Of a stretch of 64,000 bases of DNA, positions 56,163-64,000 are shown piece by piece. The notes under the pieces are model-generated. The model was not told where the DNA came from, ran no database searches, and saw nothing but the letters and a program-made list of their open reading frames with translations. Numbering within the stretch: the stretch's first letter is position 1; each line of letters begins with the position of its first letter. This DNA comes from Bimuria novae-zelandiae CBS 107.79. Taxonomy: Eukaryota > Ascomycota > Dothideomycetes > Pleosporales > Didymosphaeriaceae. Location: contig ML976712.1 in NCBI GenBank assembly GCA_010015655.1, forward strand, positions 21,598 through 85,597. The letters are read 5' to 3'. The position numbers and the translations under genes were made by a program.

Positions 56163-56384
56163 CTCAGTGTAGCCTGGGGTAACACACCGTCTAACCAGCA
56201 TGGCCATTATCACTAGGTCTCAGTGTATCCTAGGGTAACACACGACTCAAACAACATGGCCATTACCATTAGGCCTCAGTGTACCCTAGGGTAACACACG
56301 GCCCAAACAGTATGACCATTATCAGTAGGTCTCAATGTATCCTAGGGTAACTCACGACCTCCAAAGCATGTCCACCATCACCTT
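56163..56384 (+). repeat. Minisatellite: four copies of a 56-bp unit
   Basis: Units start at 56163, 56219, 56275 and 56331, each with CTCAGTGTA, CCTAGGGTAACACACG and a CATGGCCATTA block. The spacing is exactly 56 bp. The fourth copy is diverged and partial, and the first has CCTGGGG for CCTAGGG. They lie about 200 bp downstream of the stop codon of the small basic protein gene. Confidence 0.9.
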
Positions 56385-56577
56385 CACTGTCCCTCACGAT
56401 CAAACAACACTCAGATGTCAGGTTCATGACATAACTTTGAAGCTACATAGGTATCAACCCCAAGCCAGCCAAACGCCATCCTAGTATCACTCAACCCACA
56501 CAACTCAGCCCACATAACCCATCCCAATCATGAACCGCATTACGTATCCCAAGTCACGACGCCACTGCCCACCACCC

Positions 56578-57120
56578 TTAGACGTACGAGCCAGCCAACT
56601 CGTCCTTGACCTCCTTCTTGACCTTGACCTTGTCCGGCTTCTCGTCGCAGAACTCAATCCCGTCTTCGAACCCAGGGATCTCGACTTTCTTCTTGCGGCC
56701 ACGGGGGGTGGACTTGGGCGTCGGCTTAGCCTTCTTGGGAGTAGCCGGGGGCGTCGCGGTGGTCGCCGCGGCTGTGGTTCTGGATTAGTAAAAGGTAACC
56801 TGGGTATACTCAACGGGGTGTACGTACCGCGCTTCTTGGAGGGAGCCACGGCCTTGAAGGTCTCGCCAGCGTCGACGCGCGCCTTGAAGTCCTTGGCTTT
56901 CTTAAGAACGGAGCGGAACGCGTGCTGGAAGGACGAGGCCGTCTTGGTGCCGTCAAGTGAGGACATCATCTCGTACTGCGCAGAGGGGATGCCGACGGAG
57001 CCGAGGGCCATCAGGAGGACGGCGATGGTGTCCTCGCTGAAGACCTTGCCACCCTTAGTGTCGTCGGCGGCTGGGGGTGTTAGTGAGGCGGTTTGGTGGA
57101 GCGAGAGTGGACTTACACAT
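56578..57120 (-). CDS. Small basic, probably nuclear protein (146 residues)
   Basis: Three coding exons (57120-57117, 57070-56828, 56771-56578) give 146 residues. The first coding exon is just 4 nt (ATG plus T, then GTAAGT). The product has an N-terminal helical domain (KVFSEDTIAVLLMALGSVGIPSAQYEMMSS) and the block GTKTASSFQHAFRSVLKKAKDF. That block is a pattern I recall in many unassigned filamentous-fungal proteins. The Lys/Pro/Thr-rich C-terminus contains an AT-hook-like TPRGRKKK. The acceptor of exon 3 (AACCACAG) keeps the Ala/Thr-rich frame. The charge and AT-hook-like motif suggest a nuclear or chromatin role, which is inference only. Confidence 0.7.
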
Positions 57121-57934
57121 GGTGGAATTGATGGAGTTAGAGAGCTTGAGGCGGTGGGAGAGTGTGCGACGTACGCGGTTGCGGGATCTGGAGTCAAGAT
57201 GTTAGAGAGTGCTCGCACTGGAGGGAGAAGAAAAGAGGATCGAAGCAGAGGGGGGCAGCCACCTTATATGCGCGAGGGTGGCTCTCCGTTGGCGGTGCTG
57301 CGGTGAGGTGGAGTAGGTTACAGGAGCTAGCTGCGGTGAAGAAGGTTGTTGCAGAGTGGTTGTGGTGGAGGAGTCTGTTGTAGAAAAGTTGTGGTAATGA
57401 AGACTGTTGTAGAGTGGTGGTGGGAAGGAAGAAAGCAGCGAGAGGTGCGGGTTTTATAGTGAAGCAGGCGAGGCTAGAGGCGACGGTAGCGCTGCTGCGG
57501 TGAAGGTGAGTGTCGAGGTTGCGGCCGGTTTGCTCTACTGCTGCTGCGATAAGGTGAAGCCGCTGCGGTGAGAGAGCGGAGCGCACACTTGCTGTGGCTC
57601 TTACATGGCAAACGCGGGGGTAGGTGTCTATCCTCTTTGGGCAGGTACCTTTACGTCCTAGGTGTCAAGAATTGGGTACTGTGTATTATCCCAGGATACA
57701 TTGAGATGATTACCGAATCTGAGAAACTCGATGTAGTACTGTTAGTAGAAAACTCGAACAACTCTAGAATGGACGAGACATGTCGACAAGACTCGGTTTT
57801 TCGTCCCAAGATCATTGACAAAACCCAGAATGTACGCCTCAACACAGTCGATAAAAAGGGTACCCGCATGTTAAAGTACTTAAACCGGATCCATAACGTA
57901 AATGCATTCACATCTAATCTTTATAGCACACAAT
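57121..57934. other. Intergenic, GA/TGG-rich promoter region
   Basis: The 814 bases contain purine-rich, trinucleotide-like stretches (for example GTTGTAGAGTGGTTGTGG and GCTGCTGCG) between the 5' end of the small basic gene and the 3' end of the SET-domain gene. No coding frame is supported. Confidence 0.35.
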
Positions 57935-59576
57935 CTACTCTCCCATCTTCGCCAACAGCTCAACCTGCCGCTGAATCGCTTTATTCATCGCATCTTTGCT
58001 CCCAAACTTCCCCAGCAGCTCCTCTTCTACCTCCAAAAACTTCAGCTGCGCCTGCCTCGCGAAAGGGTTCTCCGCGCCATGACTCATCCTCGCGATAACA
58101 TTCACCGTGTTAATGAGCATTGCCGCGATAAGTGCTAGATCCGCGCCTAAGGCCACTTCAGCGCCCACACTCGCGAGATACTGGGCCAGCATCGCCATCT
58201 GCCACGTCTGGGCGACGCGGAGAGGGTGGTGCATCTGTGGATACAGCTTCGGTATGATTTGGCGATGGCGTTTTGCGCATTCGAACCATGCAGCTTCGTA
58301 GTTGGCGGCTGCGAGCTGGTTGACGATGAGATCGTCGCGAAAAGCGGGGAGGGGCTGGCGGTGGGCGGGCCAGAGAGCGGATTCGGTGCAGAAAGTGATT
58401 GCTTCCTCGATGATGCGGATGGCTTCGGATGGGTCTGATTGGCGCTGCTCTTCATCGTAGAGTTGGAATGCTTTTGCTTCAAGTGCTGCGACTCTTCTTT
58501 CGTCGACCGAGTCTCCTGTGTAGTTTGTTTCGTCTTCCGCTTGTTCGTTTCGTTTGATCTCCTCATCGGATATCTTCTTATATTGACTCGAAAGAGCTTC
58601 GGGCTTGATAGCCCATGCGTCTTCCTGCTGCCCTGGCCCGAGACGACACTTGCTGCACCGACAGGTGAAGAACCAGCGTTGTTGGAGTTCGCTTTGTCGC
58701 CGCACGAAGGGCATCGTTGGGTCAATGTACGAGATGAAGAGCTCCTCATCCTTCTTAAGATCCCTGAGTGCTCGCAACTGCATCTGTGGGCCATCCATAA
58801 CAATGTAAGTATTCGGATCGCAGGAATGGTTTATATGACATAGCAGCCCGTCGAGCAATATTCCAAGCGGGTCGAAGGTCGGAGTTACTAATGTCATCGA
58901 ATTGGAGAGTATCCTGGCGTACATTGCAGCGACGAAATCTTTGCTGAAGGTGTCTTGCGTGGCAGAGAACTGACTCGTCCCCATTGCCATCAGTTCAATG
59001 CCGCCATAATTCCCATTCTCTTTGAAATCGTCTACATGTGACTCTAGGTGGCAGAGAAGCTGCCATGTCTGGTCATCTATGAGGCCATGCTTCCGTCGCA
59101 CAAGGATTTCCATACAGCCCAGGACTGCTTTTGGCAGTTCTCTGTCGGCCACCGGCTTAAGATTTTTGCACTCGTGCTTGTGACCGCGATTCCATGCTTC
59201 TTTCTGGCATGCCTAATAAGATGGTAAGTGGCGCTTATATCTCAAGAAAGCATGGCGTTGTGAAGAGGTGCATGGTATCGGCAATAGAACGTACCTTGCT
59301 GCAATAGCGAAAACGCTTGCATCCTGCGCACGCTGATACAGTAGTCCCTTCCTTGACACATATTCCTGATCCAATAGAGGATCCTTCGGTCCAGGCATAG
59401 CAATTTGCGCACGTGTCTCTAAGCCTTTCGGACTCTAGCGACGCCATGAGTGGACGTCGAATTGTAACGATAGTCTCTCCGCTGTTGACATTTTGACTAC
59501 TAAAGAAGCCTTTGCCTGCGGAGTGTCCACCGATCGTAGATTCAGAGATATAGTATGGATGATTTCTCTGGGCCAT
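57935..59576 (-). CDS. MYND-SET domain protein (SMYD-like)
   Basis: A putative protein-lysine methyltransferase of the SMYD type. Two exons (59576-59295 and 59212-57935) give 519 residues. The split SET domain starts near GGHSAGKGFFSSQNVNSGET. A MYND zinc finger is inserted at about residues 56-108 (CANC, CAGCKRFRYCSK, ACQKEAWNRGHKHEC). The SET core follows with LLCHINHSCDPNTYI (NHSC at about 222-225, SAM pocket) and LFISYIDPTMPFVRRQ. A post-SET cysteine cluster (TCRCSKCRLG) comes next, and then a C-terminal TPR-like helical region. The intron (GTACGT..TTATTAG, 82 nt) falls inside the MYND finger. The start is an ATG giving MAQRNHPYY. Substrate is unknown. Confidence 0.92.
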
Positions 59577-61500
59577 TGCACCCGTATCAAGCTGTGTGCA
59601 GAACAAGGTGGGAGAGTTTTCGCGCGGTATGCGAATCCAGGACAGGCAATTCAGTCGATTACTACCCAACGATACCCCTAACGACCGCTTGTAACGGTCG
59701 AGGTGTCGCTATTATGGATGTTCGAAAGGTTTTGATGGGCGACGTGACACTCCCAGCGAGGTCCCGTTTTAGCGTTCGCTCGGCGACGCAAAGCCCACGT
59801 GATAACAGATCGATCTTGGGATCAAGTGCTAAGCGGACTACAGTGACCGTGCACGCCTTGGCGGTCTGCTGCACACCTCAAAAATAGGGCTATAGAGCCA
59901 CGTATAATAGTTATTATCGCAAGAATTTTTATAATAGTCTACTGAGCTCTATAGTACTTACCTTACTTTTATTTTTTATTTAGCTTTATTTTATAGCTAC
60001 TACACGTAGTAACTAGTAAAGGTACTAAGAATAATAATACCTTAATAATAGCGTAAATAATACTACGCGCACGCTATTTTTTAGCTATAAGTTTTATAAA
60101 AAGCTTATTTAAGGCTTTATGCTTGCCTCTTTTAGGAATTTATATAAATTTAGTAGTATTACGCTTTTATTTTTTTAATACTTTTTAGTATTATTAGTAG
60201 CTTTCTTTTTTACTTTCTCTTTTTTTACTTTTTCTTATTTTATATACTTATCCTACTTATCCTACTTATCTTAAAACTTCTTTTAGGCTTTAAGATCTTT
60301 TTAATAAGCTTTATTTATCTTCTTTTATAGTTTTTATTTTTTATTAGTCTTATAGCGCTCCTTAGATTAGTAGATATTATAAAAGAACTAAAGAATAGCT
60401 ATACTATAAAACTCCTTATAATACTACAAGTTAAGTCTTTTTTACTTAATTTTAAAAAGCTGAAGCTCTTTAATTACGTTACGTAGGCCTTCGTTTTTAA
60501 GCTATATAAGCTATATATAGGTAGAGAGGTGGGAAATAGTACGCCTTAATTACTATACCTCCTCTACGTCTTAATTCTCTACTACTTAGGCTAGTATTTA
60601 AATAGCTTACTTTAGTTATTTACTATAATTAGTAAATATATACAAGATAGCTGCCTGTGCTTATTTTAAAATTTATTAATAATTATAGCTATATTTAATA
60701 GTAATAGACTTATAATTTTAAAGTCCTTAAAAATAAAAATAAAAGTTTGGATAAAAGTACTTATTTAAAGCTCCTATTCCTATCGCAGTACTTAATAAAA
60801 GACTAGGTTATATGCGAGCCGTGGCTATCTACTATAAGTAGTCGCCAACTTCTACGCGCCTTCTCTCGAGTGTAGTAATTAAAAACCTGTTCTAACTACG
60901 TAAGGCTAACTTTGTCGTTTATTTAGCCTAAAGACGTTATATTAATAAATACTAAGTGCTTTTTTACGTCTATATTCTCTACTTAGGATAATTATATCTC
61001 ATTAAGAGCGTCTAAATAAATAATATTTAAAGATAGTGCGAAAATATTAGCCTAGATACTTATAAGTATTAATATTTATTACTTATTACTTATTATTATT
61101 ACTTATTATTACTTATTACTTATTATTACTTATTACTTATTATTATTTATATTAGCTAGCTCTTAATTTTTAACCTTATAAAAGCTTGCGAAATACTTAT
61201 TTAGTGCATCTATTAAGTATACTTATTATAAAACCATTTTAATTTATATTATATATATATTATAACTTAATCAAGTATTTAGTAATTTTATAGTATATAA
61301 GCTTAAAGTATTATATATACTTTTTATTACTATTAGTATAAAGGCGCTGCGTATTAATAACGTTAGCTTTTTTATATAAGAGCTAGTTATAGTAATAGTT
61401 AAAAAAGTAAGTAATCTATAAGTTCGAAACCTTGTTTATAGCTAATTTAGAAGCTATATTTTATACTATTTACTTTATAAGAGGTAGGCCTTACTTAGTA
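59577..61500. other. Entry to right-hand RIP block
   Basis: Ordinary sequence gives way at about 59885 to very AT-rich DNA. No readable coding motif was found in 59.9-61.5 kb. A less AT-rich island at about 60770-60930 (GAGCCGTGGCTATCTACTAT) may be a remnant of another repeat. Confidence 0.45.
61077..61150. repeat. (TTATTACTTA)-type simple repeat
   Basis: About 74 bases of imperfect TTATTACTTA / TTATTA repeats within the AT-rich block. Confidence 0.8.
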
Positions 61501-63873
61501 ACGTGTCTAGCAAGTAAGTGGCGCAGGCAAGCGAGTGGCGTAACCTACTAACTTTTTATACCTCTGTTACAAGGACTTTACGTACCTAAGCCTGATCCGG
61601 ATTAGGGAAGGATAGGTTAAGAGTAATATGCCTTGCGGATATATTTAGTGGTTAAGAACTTAATAGCAATAGTAGGAGGGGTTTATAAATAATCAAATTT
61701 TATAATAAACTATAAAATAACTAACTATAATATTTACTAATCTGTTAAAGGAGATATACTCGTAGTATATTAAATTAATTACAAGAAGTAAGAAAGGTAT
61801 AAAGATATTATTAAATTATATACTATTTATTCTAGCTTTTACTATTATTAAAATTATTATTATAGTCCTGCTAAGACCTTCTTCCTAGAAGTAGTTTCTA
61901 GAACTTACTATAGTCCTAGCCTTTATACAGGACTTCTCGCTTATATAGAACTTTATTACGTAACTATTAACCTAAGCTGCCCCGCAGTTTCCTATATTCC
62001 TCTAACTTAATTATTTTATTAATAATAATCCTTTTAGCGTAATTCTCTAGTTCCTTTATTCTTGTGGGATTCGTGATCGTAACAACCTCTATAGTAATCT
62101 AACTTAATAACGTGATATAATAATTATATATAATTATTTTTCTAAATTAAGTGGTATTTATAGTACGCTTTATATACGTTCGCGCGTTATACTTAGTCTC
62201 TTTATAGTAGCTATAGCATGTTAAAGCCTATTAACTAGCACCTAATCGCACTCTACCTTAACACGTTTTACTTTTTAATTACTACTTAATATTATTTAAG
62301 TAATAATTTCTTATGCCTTTACCTTTATTAGGGTACCTTACTACTATATTTACTTTCTTTTTTACTTTCTCTATTTTATAGTAGCCTTATTAGCCTTTTT
62401 AAATTTCTTAATCTAATTACGTATAAGTATACTTTTATAAGCTATTACCTTAGCGCCCTTTTTAAGCTAATTAAATACTATAATAATAAACGTAGATAAT
62501 AAGCTTTTATACTTTAAATTTTATTATAAATTAGTATTAATTAAGCCTTTAGCTTACGCGTGTTACTTAGTATTTTAGCTTTTTATTACGTATTTTTTTT
62601 AGTAAAAGTAGCGTTAGCGTATAAAGCTTAATATTAAGCTTTAATATTATTACCTTTACATTATATAGAACTAGGCTAGCGCCTTAAAAGCTTACGTAAA
62701 TATTCTTTTTTATAATTACCTACTTATAAGCTACGCAAAAGGCTAGTAAAAACTCTAATTTTATAATATAATTAATATAGTTACGTATTAGACACTTAAT
62801 CTAGTGGCTATACGTGTGCTTTAATAGCAAAAAGCAGCTAATATTAAATTCCTATAAAAGATATAATAAATATAGTAGTATATAAAGAGTATAAATATTA
62901 TTCGTTTTATAAATTAACTAAAATTTAAGTAAGTTATAGCTTTTATAACTATTAAGTATAAGTAGCTAGCGTGCGCCTAACTAATATTTTACTATATACT
63001 TAATAAGTACTTTAGTTACTTTTCTCTAAGCTTATTAGTAGTTTTGCTATTATTGCTAATAGTGAAAGCCTAATTACGGGGTATATTATTATTATTATAA
63101 TAAGTAGAGAGGTAATACTAGCTAATAAAAATAATAAAGAGTAAGATAACCTAGCTAGTAGCGTTAATTCTATAAATTATTATAATCTACTTATAATTAC
63201 CTAGCTATATTACTTTTAGCCTACTACGTTTCTCTAAATTTATAATAATAAGCTAATATATTGCCTATTATAACGCCTATTTTATTAAAGTTATAAGTAT
63301 CGTAATTATAAATACTATAGGTTACTTTAGTACGTGCTATAAGGTTAAACTAAGCCTTAATTATTTTTAAATTTTTATATAGAGCTCTTTACTAATTATA
63401 TAGCTAATTAAATTACGTAGTAAAGCTATTTATTGCTTAATAAAATTATATAGCTACTTTTCGCTAACCTTGCCAGCGCTTCGCTTAGCGAATAGCTTAT
63501 CTACTATATCTCGCATAGCACCTAATGTGGACGGAAATCCTCGCGAATTTGGGTTAAGAACATACCTAATAATTACCTCCTTTTTTAGACTTAGTAAGCC
63601 TTTTTTTAATTTAGGCTAGTAATTATATTATATAGCAATTTTTACATGTTAGCATTAAAGCGTAGTTTTAAAAATATTAAACGTAGTAGTAGTGTGGTAC
63701 CTACTTTAAATTTAATATTAATTAATAGCTAAGATAGCTAGGTAGATATTTACTTTATTATAGGGTAATTAAGCAAGATGTAGTTAAGCTATTATAGTTA
63801 AAAGGTAATATATTATAAAAAGTTAGTAGGATGCACCACTTGTTTGCCTAGGCCGCTCACTTGCTAGACACGT
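61501..63873 (-). mobile_element. Fot1/pogo-like (Tc1-mariner) element, RIP-degraded
   Basis: Ends ACGTGTCTAGCAAGTAAGTG and its inverse (TIR about 57 bp, imperfect) are flanked by TA on both sides (61499-61500 and 63874-63875), the Tc1/mariner target duplication. Minus-strand translation of about 63600-63100 shows a pogo/Fot1 transposase. Segments read TLGAMRDIVDKLFAKRSAGK and NFIKQ, and a damaged NFDETGF box reads as FNKIG. All contain many stops. The element is 2,373 bp now but about 1.85 kb without the solo LTR at 61565-62084, the usual Fot1-like size. It is dead. Confidence 0.8.
61565..62084 (+). mobile_element. Solo LTR, family B, copy 2 (520 bp)
   Basis: Begins TGTTACAAGG and ends GATCGTAACA, flanked by ACCTC on both sides (61560-61564 and 62085-62089). 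Homologous in inverted orientation to 7368-7860. It inserted just inside the left terminal repeat of the Fot1-like element. Confidence 0.87.
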
Positions 63874-64000
63874 TAAGCTTAATTATAAGCTTATAAAACT
63901 CTTACTTTTATATAGGGTAGAGTTTAAGTAATTATTAATTAGTGTTAGCACGCGATGCGATAACACGTTAGTAGTATTATAATAAAATTATATAGTATAT

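Noticed and set aside
61077..61150. Possible CRISPR-like array
   Set aside because: The repeats have no unique spacers. It is a simple AT repeat in a fungal genome.

Overview
The window looks like a piece of a filamentous ascomycete genome (Pezizomycotina, probably a dothideomycete). The genes carry short introns, mostly 44-60 nt, with GT..AG ends and CTAAC/CTGAT-type branch sites. Typical filamentous-fungal families are present: a HET-domain gene, a UstYa-like gene, a But2-domain cell-surface protein, a Kre9/KNH-like GPI protein and a PIF-Harbinger element. Both ends are AT-rich blocks of decayed transposons whose coding frames are full of TA-rich stop codons, as expected from repeat-induced point mutation (RIP, CpA to TpA). 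The species cannot be named from sequence alone.

Layout. 1-8.9 kb is a RIP-degraded block: a minus-strand Gypsy retrotransposon (protease, reverse transcriptase and integrase still traceable) with a solo LTR inserted in its RT, followed by a foldback hAT-like MITE carrying a second solo LTR. 9.0-23.9 kb is gene-bearing: RNA polymerase III subunit RPC25, a small cupin, PI-specific phospholipase C, a 57-residue Cys-rich protein, a probable complex I accessory subunit, an unknown 170-residue protein and a coiled-coil protein, with a 4.7 kb stretch (13.75-18.47 kb) showing no convincing gene. 24.9-27.7 kb holds decayed genes, including a HET-domain pseudogene. 28.9-38.2 kb is again housekeeping: dynein intermediate chain, ATP synthase subunit e, a Vps1-type dynamin, a small membrane protein and an unknown protein. 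38.6-42.6 kb is a small decayed accessory locus: a broken UstYa-family gene, a 762 bp foldback element, and a rhodopsin-like fragment joined to a broken MFS transporter. It is bracketed by two same-strand genes (37.5 and 42.7 kb) that look paralogous. 44.3-54.3 kb holds a But2-domain surface protein with one nonsense codon, a complete PIF-Harbinger transposon (TIRs, TAA target duplication, intact transposase, accessory Myb/SANT gene broken by nonsense codons), a PEBP-family protein and a Kre9-like GPI protein. 56.1-59.6 kb has a 56 bp minisatellite, a small basic nuclear-type protein and a MYND-SET protein. 59.9-64 kb is a second RIP block: a Fot1/pogo-like element with a solo LTR of the same family as the one at 7.4 kb, in the opposite orientation.

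How it fits together. The housekeeping genes are independent single genes, not an operon or pathway. The accessory loci share one theme: nonsense codons of the kind CAG/CAA to TAG/TAA or TGG to TAG, all explained by CpA to TpA change, in HET, MFS, rhodopsin-like, But2 and transposon Myb genes. I found no CRISPR array, rRNA or confident tRNA, and no convincing wholly new biological system. The most unusual items are the decayed UstYa/MFS locus flanked by paralogues and the part-intact Harbinger element. All exon structures were inferred by eye from splice signals, frame and family resemblance. No alignment or database search was run.
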